Translations under genes and position numbers: made by a program
In this document: positions 44,635 to 53,163 of the stretch, in pieces
How positions within the stretch are numbered: the stretch's first letter is position 1
Layout of the letters: the number at the start of each line of letters is the position of its first letter
NCBI GenBank assembly: GCA_014799925.1
Contig: JAAVHC010000040.1
Span: forward strand, 1 to 64,000
DNA from: Oscillibacter sp.
GTDB taxonomy: Bacteria > Bacillota > Clostridia > Oscillospirales > Oscillospiraceae
Direction: 5' to 3'
DNA: 64,000 nt
Notes under the pieces: model-generated
Seen by the model: only the letters and a program-made list of their open reading frames with translations
Database searches by the model: none
What the model was told of the DNA's origin: nothing

Positions 44635-45668
44635 AGAGAGACATACGATCCATGACGCCGGAGGAGCTGACGGCGTCGCTCAGGGAACTGGGGGAGCCGG
44701 CCTTTCGCGGCAAGCAGATTTTTGCCTGGCTCCATCGGGGCGTCCGCTCCTTTGACGAGATGAGCGATATCGCGAAGCCCCTGCGGGAGAAGCTGGCGGG
44801 CATATACCGGATAGACGGGCTGCGCGCGGCCCGGAAGCAGTGCTCCCGAACGGACGGCACGGTGAAATACCTCTGGGAGCTCCATGACGGGAATTGTATT
44901 GAAACCGTACTGATGCGGTATCATCATGGCAACACCGTCTGTATTTCCAGCCAGGTGGGCTGCCGGATGGGGTGCGCGTTCTGCGCCTCGACCCTGGGAG
45001 GGAAGATCCGGGACCTGACGCCGGGGGAGATGCTGGAGCAGGTGATTTTCACCCAGCTTGACAGCGGACTGCCTGTGTCCAATATTGTGCTGATGGGCAT
45101 CGGGGAGCCGATGGACAATCTGGACAATGTGCTGCGGTTCCTGGAACTGGTGAATCATCCGCTGGGCCTGCACATCGGGATGCGGCATATCAGTCTGTCC
45201 ACCTGCGGCGTGATCCCCGGCATCCGGCGGCTGGGAGAGATGGACTTGCAGCTGACGCTGTCGGTGTCCCTTCACGCGCCGGACAGTGAGACCAGAAGCC
45301 GGATCATGCCGGTGAACCGGGCCTATGACGCAGAGGAGCTGTTTGCGGCCTGTCACGAGTATTTCCAGAAGACCGGCCGGAGGATCAGCTTTGAGTACGC
45401 CATGATCGACGGCGTCAATGACGCCGACTGGCAGGCGGACCTGATCGTGAAGAAGCTGCGGGGGATGCCGGGGCATGTCAATCTGATCCCGCTGAATGAT
45501 GTGGCGGAGTCTCCGCTGAAGCCCAGCCGCCGGGTGCGGGCGTTCCAGCAGCGGCTGGAGCGCCAGGGCGTCACCGCTACGGTACGGCGCAGCCTGGGGG
45601 GCGACATCGACGCCAGCTGCGGACAGCTGCGGCGGAAGGCAATGGAAAGCGAGGGAGTCAACGTATGA
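44631..45668 (+). CDS. rlmN: Dual-specificity 23S rRNA/tRNA adenine-C2 methyltransferase
   Basis: A 345-residue radical-SAM enzyme methylating A2503 of 23S rRNA and A37 of some tRNAs. The FeS cluster motif is CRMGCAFCAST near residues 110-120. GIGEPMDNLDNV follows near 153, and a cysteine near the C-terminus (in DASCGQLR, about 332) would be the methyl-carrying residue. The protein opens with an N-terminal helical RNA-binding part. It overlaps both neighbours in ATGA. Confidence 0.95.
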   Translation: MKRDIRSMTPEELTASLRELGEPAFRGKQIFAWLHRGVRSFDEMSDIAKPLREKLAGIYRIDGLRAARKQCSRTDGTVKYLWELHDGNCIETVLMRYHHGNTVCISSQVGCRMGCAFCASTLGGKIRDLTPGEMLEQVIFTQLDSGLPVSNIVLMGIGEPMDNLDNVLRFLELVNHPLGLHIGMRHISLSTCGVIPGIRRLGEMDLQLTLSVSLHAPDSETRSRIMPVNRAYDAEELFAACHEYFQKTGRRISFEYAMIDGVNDADWQADLIVKKLRGMPGHVNLIPLNDVAESPLKPSRRVRAFQQRLERQGVTATVRRSLGGDIDASCGQLRRKAMESEGVNV

Positions 45669-46405
45669 TGAACATATGGGGGATGACGGACATCGGACTT
45701 GTGCGGCGGGAAAATCAGGACGCCTACGCCGTCCGCGTCAGCGAGGCCAGCGGCCATACGGTTTGCGTGGTTTGCGACGGTATGGGAGGCCCCGGAGGCG
45801 GCAGGCTGGCCAGCCGTCTGGCGGTAGACGCGTTTATGGATTCCTGTCTCGCGAACCTGCGTCAGGATATGAGCTGGGAGCAGGTGAAGGAGATTGCCGC
45901 TTTCGCGGTGGCCGCGGCCAATACCGCGGTCTATGAGCGCGCCTGCGCCGACCCCGGCCTGTTTGGCATGGGGACGACCCTCGTATCCGCCATCATTCTG
46001 GACGGACGGGCTGTGCTGAATAACGTGGGGGACAGCCGGGCTTATCTCATCCATGACGGCAGGATCACCCGGCTTACCAGGGACCACTCCCTGGTGGAGC
46101 ATCTGGTGGAACAGGGAGATATCACCGAGGAAGAGGCCCGGAACCACCCTCACCGCAACCTGATTACCCGGGCCCTGGGCCCTGACCGGTCGGCGCTCAG
46201 CGACAGCTATGAGGCGGTCCTGGAGCCGGGGGACTGGCTGCTGCTGTGTACCGACGGCCTGGTGGGAACGGTGACAGACCAGGAGATGGTCCGGGAGCTG
46301 GTGACGAGCGCGGATGACAACAAACGCCTTGACCGCCTGCTGGAGCTGGCGAAAAAGCGGGGCGCGCCGGACAATGTGACCGCGGTGCTGCTGCGGCGGC
46401 AGTAA
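45665..46405 (+). CDS. prpC: PP2C-type Ser/Thr protein phosphatase
   Basis: A 246-residue metal-dependent phosphatase that reverses the adjacent PrkC kinase. DIGLVRRENQDAY near residues 9-21 and VCDGMGGPGGG near 36-46 hold metal-binding aspartates. NVGDSRAYLI near 119 and GAPDNVTAVLL at the C-terminus complete the family pattern. The start overlaps rlmN. PrkC begins 28 bases later. Confidence 0.95.
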   Translation: MMNIWGMTDIGLVRRENQDAYAVRVSEASGHTVCVVCDGMGGPGGGRLASRLAVDAFMDSCLANLRQDMSWEQVKEIAAFAVAAANTAVYERACADPGLFGMGTTLVSAIILDGRAVLNNVGDSRAYLIHDGRITRLTRDHSLVEHLVEQGDITEEEARNHPHRNLITRALGPDRSALSDSYEAVLEPGDWLLLCTDGLVGTVTDQEMVRELVTSADDNKRLDRLLELAKKRGAPDNVTAVLLRRQ

Positions 46406-46432
46406 ACCGGCGAAAGAAAGGAATGCCTGACT

Positions 46433-48400
46433 ATGGAACGATACATAGGAAAGATGCTGGATAACCGCTATGAGATCCTTGAGGTGATCGGCACCGGCGG
46501 CATGGCGGTGGTATTCAAGGCGAAGTGCCACCGGCTGAACCGTCTGGTCGCCATTAAAATGCTGAAAAAGGATCTCAGCGAGGACGCGGAGTTTCGCCGC
46601 CGGTTTCACGATGAGTCCCAGGCCGTCGCCATGCTCTCCCATCCCAATATCATGGCCATATACGACGTGAGCCGCCGGGGGGATATGGATTATATCGTCA
46701 TGGAGCTCATCGACGGCATCACGTTGAAGCAATATATGGAGCGCCGCGGCAAGCTGAACTGGCCGGAGGCCCTCCACTTTATCACGCAGATCATGAAAGG
46801 CCTCAGCCATGCCCACAGCCGCAGCATCGTTCACCGGGACATCAAGCCGCAGAATATCATGGTCCTCCGGGACGGCACGGTGAAGGTGACGGATTTTGGC
46901 ATCGCTTTTCTGGCCAATGGTTCCAATCCGTCCAACGAGGCGATTGGTTCTGTTCACTATATTTCTCCGGAACAGGCGAAAGGGGACTATACCGATAACC
47001 GCAGCGATATCTATTCCGCCGGAGTCGTGCTCTATGAGATGCTGACCAGCCGCCTGCCTTTTGAGGGCTCGGACCCGGTGAGCGTTGCGGTGCAGCATTT
47101 CAGCGCCGTGCCGCTGAATCCAAGGGAGCTGGACCCGGAGATTCCGGAGGCGCTGGAGCAGATCTGTATGAAGGCCATGGCCCCGGACCGGAACCGGCGG
47201 TATTCTACGGCCGACGAGATGGTCGCCGACCTGGAGGCTTTTCGCCGGGATCCCACCATCAATTTTGAATATTCCGCCGAGGAGCTGCGCCGGGAAACTT
47301 CCAGAGGCACGGACGAGCCCACCCAATATCTTCCCAATACGGGGGTGACCAGAACGAAACAGAATCATTATACGCCGCCGCCGGCGGAAGAGGACGACGA
47401 GGAGGAATACGAACGGCCCAGGAGCAACTGGTGGAAGATTCTGCTGCTGATCCTGATTGTGGCCGGCGTGGGATATTTTGGCGCAACCCGGCTGTACAGC
47501 AGCATTATGGACAGCTTCAAGCCCCAGGATATACCGGAATATACCGTCCCCTCCATCGTCGGCATGACGGTGGAGGAGGCGGAAGAGCTGGCGGAGATCA
47601 AGGGAATTTTTGAGATCGTAGAGGATGGCCACGAGTACAGCGGCGAGTACGCCGAGGGCCAGATCATCCGCCAGACGCCCGACGCGGGCCGGACCCGGAA
47701 AAATGCCAGCAGCGAGCTGATTCCCATCAATGTCACAGTCAGCAACGGCGCCCGTTCCGGCGCCATGCTGAACGTCGTCGGGGAGGAGGCCCGCGCCGCC
47801 CGCCTTCGCATCCTGCAAACCAAGGGACTCAGCGAGCTGAACCTGAATATTGTGGAGGCGGAGGAGCAGGAGTACCATGATGAAATTGAGGCCGGCTGCG
47901 TCATCCGGACCGACCCCGCGGCGGACACCATGCTGGGAGAAGGCGACACCGTCACCCTGGTGATCAGCAAGGGACCGGAGATCAAATATTCGACGATGGT
48001 TTCCTGTGTCGGCCAGACGGTGGAATGGGTCCAGACCAAGATGGCGGAGCTGAACCTGGTGGCCGAATTTGAAAAGGTAGAGGGCTCCGAGGAGGAAGGG
48101 ACGGTCCTGACCCAGAGCGTGGACAGCGCGACGGAAGTGGAACAGGGATCTACCGTTACCTTCACCTACAGCAACGGGGAAAAACTGCTGGAGTATCCTG
48201 TCAGCTTCCATGTTCCTTTCAGCCCGGAGGAAGTGCTGGTTCAGTTCTTCCTGGATGACGATCTGGTGCTGGATACCACGGTGCCCGGAGATTATGGCGT
48301 AATCGAGCAGACGCTGCAGGCAAAGGCCGGCGTCCACCGTCTGCGGATTTATGCCGATGAGCAGCTCTGGCGGGACGATGATCTTACGTTCGGTGAGTAG
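46433..48400 (+). CDS. prkC: PASTA-domain Ser/Thr protein kinase
   Basis: A 655-residue membrane kinase that senses muropeptides and acts in growth and spore germination. The kinase domain (about 11-275) has VIGTGGMAVVFKA, the lysine in VAIKML and the catalytic HRDIKPQN near 138-145, then VTDFGIA. A transmembrane segment follows near 340-358 (ILLLILIVAGVGYFGA). Three PASTA domains follow outside, starting near 370, 440 and 515; each opens with V-P-S/VVG-like residues. A C-terminal beta domain of about 85 residues follows. The ribosome site is GAAAGGAA. The pairing with prpC is universal in this group. Confidence 0.95.
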   Translation: MERYIGKMLDNRYEILEVIGTGGMAVVFKAKCHRLNRLVAIKMLKKDLSEDAEFRRRFHDESQAVAMLSHPNIMAIYDVSRRGDMDYIVMELIDGITLKQYMERRGKLNWPEALHFITQIMKGLSHAHSRSIVHRDIKPQNIMVLRDGTVKVTDFGIAFLANGSNPSNEAIGSVHYISPEQAKGDYTDNRSDIYSAGVVLYEMLTSRLPFEGSDPVSVAVQHFSAVPLNPRELDPEIPEALEQICMKAMAPDRNRRYSTADEMVADLEAFRRDPTINFEYSAEELRRETSRGTDEPTQYLPNTGVTRTKQNHYTPPPAEEDDEEEYERPRSNWWKILLLILIVAGVGYFGATRLYSSIMDSFKPQDIPEYTVPSIVGMTVEEAEELAEIKGIFEIVEDGHEYSGEYAEGQIIRQTPDAGRTRKNASSELIPINVTVSNGARSGAMLNVVGEEARAARLRILQTKGLSELNLNIVEAEEQEYHDEIEAGCVIRTDPAADTMLGEGDTVTLVISKGPEIKYSTMVSCVGQTVEWVQTKMAELNLVAEFEKVEGSEEEGTVLTQSVDSATEVEQGSTVTFTYSNGEKLLEYPVSFHVPFSPEEVLVQFFLDDDLVLDTTVPGDYGVIEQTLQAKAGVHRLRIYADEQLWRDDDLTFGE

Positions 48401-49280
48401 GGGCAGAATCCGGAAGGCCCTCAGCGGCTTCTATTATGTGGATGTGGACGGAACGACCCTGACCTGCCGCGCCAGGGGAAAGTTCCGGCAGGAGGGCCGC
48501 AGCCCGCTGGTAGGGGACTGGGTAGAGGTCCGGGAGACCGGTCCGGGGGAGGGCATGGTCTGGGAGATCCATCCCCGGCGAAACGCTTTTGACCGCCCGG
48601 CGGCAGCCAATATTGACCAGCTGGTGGTCGTCGCCTCCGCCGCGATTCCCGTTACGGACCCGTTTCTGATTGACCGTGTCTCCGCTATCGCGGCGCTGAA
48701 AAACTGCGATGTGGCGGTATGCGTCAACAAGTGCGATCTGGAGCCGGGAGATGAGCTGGCAGCAATTTACCGGCAGGCGGGCTTTCCAGTTGTCCTCACC
48801 AGCGCAGAAACGGGGGAGGGGACGGAGGAGCTGGCCGGCCTGCTCCGAAACAGGATATCCGCCTTCACCGGCAATTCCGGCGTAGGGAAATCCAGTCTCC
48901 TAAACGCCATTCAGCCGGACTTTTCCCTCCGGGTAGCGGCTGTCAGTGAAAAGCTGGGCCGCGGTAAGCACACCACCCGGCATGTGGAGCTCTACCGCCT
49001 GGACTGCGGGGCAGAGGTGATCGACACGCCGGGGTTCAGCTCCTTCGACGCTCAGGAGCTTGATCTGGAGCTGAAGGAACGCCTGCCGGAGTGCTTTGCG
49101 GAGTTTCGTCCATACCTGGATGACTGCCGTTTTGTCGGGTGCAGCCACACCAGGGAGAAGGGCTGCGCCGTATTGAAGGCGGTCCGGTCCGGGGAGATTC
49201 CCTCCAGCCGACATGGAAGCTACGTAAGGCTTTATCATGAACTGAAGGATTTGCGGGCATGGTCGGTTCCGCGCCGCTAG
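48378..49280 (+). CDS. rsgA: Ribosome small-subunit GTPase RsgA
   Basis: A 300-residue GTPase with permuted motifs that checks 30S maturation. An OB fold (about 6-70) precedes the GTPase part, where NKCDL (G4) near 124 comes before GNSGVGKSSLL (G1) near 172 and DTPGFSSF (G3) near 216, the hallmark order. The C-terminal zinc site is seen in CRFVGCSHTREKGC near 253-266. The start is uncertain: the ATG at 48378 overlaps prkC by about 23 bases, and a GTG at 48393 is also possible. The last codons and the stop lie inside a terminator stem. Confidence 0.94.
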   Translation: MILRSVSRGRIRKALSGFYYVDVDGTTLTCRARGKFRQEGRSPLVGDWVEVRETGPGEGMVWEIHPRRNAFDRPAAANIDQLVVVASAAIPVTDPFLIDRVSAIAALKNCDVAVCVNKCDLEPGDELAAIYRQAGFPVVLTSAETGEGTEELAGLLRNRISAFTGNSGVGKSSLLNAIQPDFSLRVAAVSEKLGRGKHTTRHVELYRLDCGAEVIDTPGFSSFDAQELDLELKERLPECFAEFRPYLDDCRFVGCSHTREKGCAVLKAVRSGEIPSSRHGSYVRLYHELKDLRAWSVPRR

Positions 49281-49302
49281 GCGGCGCGGAACCGACTTTT
49301 TT
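49262..49302 (+). terminator. Terminator overlapping the end of rsgA
   Basis: A perfect 16-bp stem (GTCGGTTCCGCGCCGC and complement) has a three-base loop that is the rsgA stop codon TAG, followed by six T. The left arm codes for the last residues of RsgA. This ends the long housekeeping operon. Confidence 0.92.
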
Positions 49303-49365
49303 GTTTGGCGACATACGCCCGGAACGGGAAGAGGTCCCGGTCCGCACCACCGTCACCTCCCTGTA

Positions 49366-49371
49366 TATAAT
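49366..49371 (+). promoter_or_regulatory. Candidate -10 before the small-protein/spoVM unit
   Basis: TATAAT occurs about 33 bases before the ATG of the 47-residue peptide, after the rsgA terminator. No matching -35 is visible at 17 bases. A new promoter is needed here because transcription should stop at 49302. Confidence 0.35.
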
Positions 49372-49403
49372 GGTAGTAGACCAGGGAACAGGAGGGAAGA
49401 TAC

Positions 49404-49547
49404 ATGAGAAACTGGTACTGGATCGGACCCTGCGCCGTGACAATGGGCCTGGGAATTCTGGTTGCGATTATATTTCCGACGGGAGTTCTTCTGTTCCTTG
49501 TGGCATTTCTGCTGATCGCCTGCGGCTGCGGCTGTATGCGAAAGTGA
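49404..49547 (+). CDS. Small hydrophobic peptide with a CGCGC-like tail
   Basis: A 47-residue open frame with a very good ribosome site (GGAGGGAAG, four bases before the ATG). It starts MRNWYWIGPC and continues with an uninterrupted hydrophobic stretch of roughly 28 residues, long enough for one membrane span or a hairpin. It ends ACGCGCMRK, with three alternating cysteines. I do not recognise a family. It lies 15 bases before spoVM on the same transcript, so a role in sporulation or forespore membranes is possible but only inferred. Confidence 0.6.
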   Translation: MRNWYWIGPCAVTMGLGILVAIIFPTGVLLFLVAFLLIACGCGCMRK

Positions 49548-49562
49548 GGAAAGGAGGCCGTT

Positions 49563-49637
49563 ATGAAGATTGTCGTTGTGAAGTCCCCGAAATTTCTGAA
49601 CGGGATTTTGAAGAGAATCTTTAAAATGAAAGAATAA
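49563..49637 (+). CDS. spoVM: SpoVM, stage V sporulation protein M
   Basis: A 24-residue peptide, MKIVVVKSPKFLNGILKRIF plus MKE-type end, with the SpoVM layout: beta-like N-terminus, the KxPKFLxGIL amphipathic helix, and a basic C-terminus. In Bacillus the 26-residue SpoVM recognises the curved forespore membrane and anchors SpoIVA. The helix proline (P9) needed for correct localisation is kept. The ribosome site GGAGG is strong. Its location just after prkC-rsgA matches the known gene order. Confidence 0.92.
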   Translation: MKIVVVKSPKFLNGILKRIFKMKE

Positions 49638-49704
49638 TCCGGCGTGTCCGCCTCATAGACTGGAACCAGTAAAGGCCGCCATACGCTGAAGGAGGACGCC
49701 GAAT

Positions 49705-51237
49705 ATGGAACTGAAATTGCAAAAAGCCGACCATGAATATTATGAAACCATCTGTTTTGATCCCTTTCCCTGTGAGACCATGCGGGAAAACATCGTGCCG
49801 GACAGCTGCGGGGACATTGCCCGCATCGTGGACACGACCGGCATTGTGTGTCTTACAGGACGGGAGCTGACCGGAGACGGACGCTTCTGCGCCAGCGGCA
49901 GCGTAGAGGCGTCGGTGCTCTACATACCGGAGAAGGAGGAGGGACTGCACTCCCTGCATTTCCAGATTCCTTTCCAATGCTATGGCGAGGGGCGGGGAGA
50001 CGACTCCTGCGAGAATCTGGAGATCCGGGGAGAGCTGCGGAGCATCGACACCCGCGTCCTGAATCCGCGAAAAGTACTGACCAGAGCCAATCTGGTGCTG
50101 TATCCCACGCTTTGCCGGCATGTATCTCTGTCGGTTTGCACCGGCGTAGCCGAAGCGGCCGCGGAGAACATCCAGCTGCTGCGGGAGCAGAAGCAGACCA
50201 GAGTGGCGGCGGGCGTACGGGAGAAGGAGTTTACCTTCGCCGAGGAGCTCCCCCTGTCGCCGGGCCGGGGCGGGGCTGAGGAGATCCTGTCCACGCGTGT
50301 GGACATCCGTGGCGCCGACAGCAAGCTGATCGGGAGCAAGCTGGTGGTAAAGGGATTCCTGGCCGCGTCGGTGCTGTATCGGGAGAGCGGAGGGCGGTTG
50401 GGACTGCTCCAGCAGGAGCTGCCTTTTTCCCAGATCCTGGAGGGCAGCGGCTTTGAAGAGGACTGCGAGAGCGAGGCGTCCTACCGGCTGCTGAGCCTGG
50501 ACTGCCGCATTGGCAGTGAGAGCGCCCCGGATGACGCCTGTACCCTGACACTGTCCGTTTCTCTCTGCACCCGCGTCACGATCTGGAAGCAGCTGGAAGT
50601 CGATTTTATCGCGGACCTATACAGTACCGCCGCCGCCGTCACCTGCCAGATGGACGCGCTGGAACTGGGGGAGGACAGCCAGCAGAGCGTCCGGCGGCAG
50701 AACGTCCGGGAGCTGTTGGAGACCGGGGCCGCCGTCCGTTCGGTGATCGACACGGAGATCAGCTGCGGCGGAGCCAGGCTGGAAGGGGAGGAGTGGAAAA
50801 TCCCCCTTTGGGCGCGATGCCTCTACGTAGATGAAAATGACGCCCTGGGCAGCGTCCGGCGGGAGTTTACCGCCGCCATTCCCGCCGAGCTGGAGAGCGG
50901 AGGCTGGGAGTGTGAGGCGAAAGCGGCGTGCCGCGGGGATATTATCGCCAACATTACGCCGGAAGGAATCGAGCTGCGGTTCCCGGTGGAGTGCGAGATA
51001 TCCACCTCCCGCCGGCGGCGCTGCCTGTGCGTCAGCGGGGGAGAGGTCGAGGACGATTCCCAGGAGCGCGGCCCCATGCCCTCCCTGATCCTGCGAAAGC
51101 CGGGGGAGGGGGAGACCCTGTGGGAAATTGCCAAGCAGTACAGGGCCACCCGCGAAGGGATTCTGTCAGTGAATGAGCTGACCGATGAGAGCCAGATTAC
51201 CCCGGACCGGCTGCTGCTGATCCCGCGGGCCAGATGA
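49705..51237 (+). CDS. SipL-like SPOCS/LysM spore coat assembly protein
   Basis: A 510-residue protein made of repeated SPOCS (DUF3794) beta domains, roughly at 30-140, 175-290 and 310-425, and a C-terminal LysM domain (about 462-508) containing GEGETLWEIAKQY and LLLIPRA. This is the architecture of Clostridioides difficile SipL, the functional stand-in for SpoVID, which binds SpoIVA through its LysM domain to build the coat basement layer. The ATG has AAGGAGGA upstream. It follows spoVM by 67 bases, and spoIVA is 6 kb away, supporting the assignment. Other SPOCS-LysM proteins exist, so the symbol is left open. Confidence 0.85.
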   Translation: MELKLQKADHEYYETICFDPFPCETMRENIVPDSCGDIARIVDTTGIVCLTGRELTGDGRFCASGSVEASVLYIPEKEEGLHSLHFQIPFQCYGEGRGDDSCENLEIRGELRSIDTRVLNPRKVLTRANLVLYPTLCRHVSLSVCTGVAEAAAENIQLLREQKQTRVAAGVREKEFTFAEELPLSPGRGGAEEILSTRVDIRGADSKLIGSKLVVKGFLAASVLYRESGGRLGLLQQELPFSQILEGSGFEEDCESEASYRLLSLDCRIGSESAPDDACTLTLSVSLCTRVTIWKQLEVDFIADLYSTAAAVTCQMDALELGEDSQQSVRRQNVRELLETGAAVRSVIDTEISCGGARLEGEEWKIPLWARCLYVDENDALGSVRREFTAAIPAELESGGWECEAKAACRGDIIANITPEGIELRFPVECEISTSRRRRCLCVSGGEVEDDSQERGPMPSLILRKPGEGETLWEIAKQYRATREGILSVNELTDESQITPDRLLLIPRAR

Positions 51238-51244
51238 ATACCGG

Positions 51245-51277
51245 GAGGACCGGAGGCAAAGCCTCCGGTCCTCTTTT
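51245..51277 (+). terminator. Terminator after the SipL-like gene
   Basis: A perfect 13-bp stem (GAGGACCGGAGGC and complement) with an AAA loop, followed by TTTT, starts eight bases after the stop. Confidence 0.88.
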
Positions 51278-51304
51278 ATGACAGCTGGGACGCATCGGGC
51301 GGTG

Positions 51305-51333
51305 TTGACAAACCGGAGGGGACCTGTTATCAT
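51305..51333 (+). promoter_or_regulatory. Promoter upstream of the repeat and the GNAT gene
   Basis: TTGACA and TATCAT are exactly 17 bases apart. Transcription from here would cross the hairpin repeat at 51341-51540 before reaching the GNAT gene, giving a leader of about 220 bases. Confidence 0.65.
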
Positions 51334-51340
51334 GAAAAAA

Positions 51341-51540
51341 CGGTATCATACTTTTTCTTGAAAGAAAAAGGTCCCGGACGGACGGCCAAATCCGCTCTTT
51401 TCTGCGCAGTTTAGCTTAGCCCGCCGCACGGTAACCCTTGATACCTATAATTGAAAGAAAAAGTATCAAAAAGAACTTTTATTCCGAGCCTAAACCCTCT
51501 GCAAATCCAGGATTTCTGCCCGGTCACGATATTGCACTTT
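51341..51540 (+). repeat. Interspersed hairpin element, copy 2, split by an insertion
   Basis: This copy shares the conserved tail of the element at 4788-4926, including TTATTCCGAGCCTAAACCCT and GGATTTCTGCCCGGT. The 13-base stretch TTGAAAGAAAAAG occurs twice, at 51358-51370 and 51451-51463, bracketing 80 bases not present in copy 1. That looks like a small insertion or duplication in the hairpin arm. No gene is seen in this 325-base gap. Confidence 0.75.
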
Positions 51541-51562
51541 AATAGTACCAGGAGGATACGTT

Positions 51563-52042
51563 ATGCCAACCATCACGCTTCACCGGCCCGCCATGGACGA
51601 GCTGTCCTTCCGTCAGAGCTTGCTGGCGGATCCCGCCACCATGGCCTTCAACCACGCCTATGGCGGAACCATTGATTTCCCAGCAGAACGCTGGGCGGAC
51701 TGGTATGCCAGGTGGGTAGAGGATGACACAGGGCAGCGGTTTTACCGTTATCTGTACGACGCCGGACGGGCCGCTTTCGTGGGGGAGGTCTCCTATCACT
51801 TTGACAACGAATTGAATGCGTACATCTGCGATGTCATCGTTCCGGCTGCGCACCGGGGCAGGGGATGCGGCTCCCGGGGACTGACGCTCCTCTGTCAGGC
51901 GGCGAAGGAACGGGGAGTGAGCCGCCTTCAGGACAATATCGCTGTCGACAATCCATCGGTCTCCATTTTTCTGAAATCCGGCTTCTGGGAGACGTACCGG
52001 AACGATGAATATATCCTGGTAGCGAAAGATCTGCGGCCATAA
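51563..52042 (+). CDS. GNAT-family N-acetyltransferase
   Basis: A 159-residue acetyl-CoA-dependent enzyme. The GNAT core is recognisable from GEVSYHFD near residue 74, ICDVIVPAAHRGRGCGSRGL near 88-107 (acetyl-CoA pyrophosphate loop R-G-x-G-x-G/S), and DNPSVSIFLKSGFWE near 131-145 (the B motif). The acceptor is unknown. The ATG has CAGGAGGA upstream. The gene stands alone after a repeat. Confidence 0.85.
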   Translation: MPTITLHRPAMDELSFRQSLLADPATMAFNHAYGGTIDFPAERWADWYARWVEDDTGQRFYRYLYDAGRAAFVGEVSYHFDNELNAYICDVIVPAAHRGRGCGSRGLTLLCQAAKERGVSRLQDNIAVDNPSVSIFLKSGFWETYRNDEYILVAKDLRP

Positions 52043-52099
52043 GTGGCAGATTATACAAACAGTTTCCCGCCGTACCGGTTACTTTTTTTGTTTTTTCTG

Positions 52100-52127
52100 T
52101 TGCAATCCATTGGAAATGTGGTAAAAT
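52100..52127 (+). promoter_or_regulatory. fba promoter
   Basis: TTGCAA and TAAAAT are 16 bases apart, about 34 bases before the aldolase ATG. Confidence 0.6.
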
Positions 52128-52160
52128 ATACCTAACTTCACCGTAAGGAGGACTACAATC

Positions 52161-53129
52161 ATGCCCCTTGTTACCACAACCGAAATGTTCAAGAAAGCCT
52201 ATGACGGCGGTTACGCCATCGGCGCTTTCAACGTCAACAACATGGAAATCGTTCAGGGCATCACCGAAGCCGCCAAGGAAGTCAACGCTCCCCTGATCCT
52301 TCAGGTTTCCAAGGGCGCCCGTGCCTATGCCAATCACACCTATCTGGTCAAGCTGGTGGAGGCCGCCATCATCGAGACCGGCTTGCCCATCTGCCTGCAT
52401 CTGGACCACGGCGACAGCTTCGAGACCTGCAAGAGCTGCATCGACGGCGGCTTCACCTCCGTCATGATCGACGCCTCCAGCAAGCCCTTTGCCGAGAACA
52501 TCGAGATCACCAAGAAGGTGGTCGAGTATGCCCATGACCACGGCGTGGTGGTCGAGGCCGAGCTGGGCAGCCTGGCCGGCGTAGAGGACGAGGTCCAGGT
52601 TTCCGCCGAGGATTCCTCCTACACCCGTCCCGAGGAAGTGGAAGAGTTCGTGTCCAAGACAGGGTGCGATTCCCTGGCCATTGCCATCGGCACCAGCCAC
52701 GGCGCTTATAAGTTTACCGCCGCCCAGTGTACCCGCAATGAGAAGGGCGAGCTGGTTCCTCCGCCCCTGCGCTTCGATATTCTGGATGAGGTCGTCAAGC
52801 GTCTGCCCGGCTTCCCCATCGTGCTCCATGGCTCCTCCTCTGTGCCCCAGGAGTTCGTGAAGATGGTCAACGCCAACGGCGGCAAGATGCCCGACGCCGT
52901 CGGCATTCCTGAGGAGCAGCTCCGTCAGGCAGCCCGCAGCGCCGTCTGCAAGATCAACATCGACTCCGATCTGCGTCTGGCCATGACCGGCACCATCCGG
53001 CAGTTCTTCTGCGAGCATCCCGACAAGTTTGATCCCCGCGAGTATCTGAAGCCCGCCCGCGCCGCCATCAAGGAGCTGGTCAAGCACAAGCTGATCGACG
53101 TCCTGGGCTGCGACGGCAAGGCGTTCTAA
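52161..53129 (+). CDS. fba: Class II fructose-bisphosphate aldolase
   Basis: A 322-residue zinc-dependent aldolase of glycolysis and gluconeogenesis. GAFNVNNMEIVQGI near 21-34, the zinc ligand in LHLDHGDSFETC near 81-92, the glutamate in VEAELGSLAGVED near 134-146, and the second and third histidines in GTSHGAYKF near 178 and VLHGSSSVP near 220 are present. The codon choice is strongly biased to C-ending codons, more than in neighbours, as expected of a highly expressed gene. It has its own promoter and a nested hairpin element after it. Confidence 0.96.
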   Translation: MPLVTTTEMFKKAYDGGYAIGAFNVNNMEIVQGITEAAKEVNAPLILQVSKGARAYANHTYLVKLVEAAIIETGLPICLHLDHGDSFETCKSCIDGGFTSVMIDASSKPFAENIEITKKVVEYAHDHGVVVEAELGSLAGVEDEVQVSAEDSSYTRPEEVEEFVSKTGCDSLAIAIGTSHGAYKFTAAQCTRNEKGELVPPPLRFDILDEVVKRLPGFPIVLHGSSSVPQEFVKMVNANGGKMPDAVGIPEEQLRQAARSAVCKINIDSDLRLAMTGTIRQFFCEHPDKFDPREYLKPARAAIKELVKHKLIDVLGCDGKAF

Positions 53130-53163
53130 AATCGGATTATTCATCGTAAACTGACACATGCGG

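Noticed and set aside
45353-48337. A 994-codon open frame on the minus strand opposite rlmN, prpC and prkC
   Set aside because: It is a by-product of high GC content and codon bias in well-identified plus-strand genes; its translation is His/Gln/Arg-rich and resembles no protein family. The same holds for long minus or plus frames opposite metH (158-2230), gdhA (5063-6379), argD (9632-10876), argJ (11613-13082), the M3 peptidase gene (20002-21903) and addB (21506-23269).
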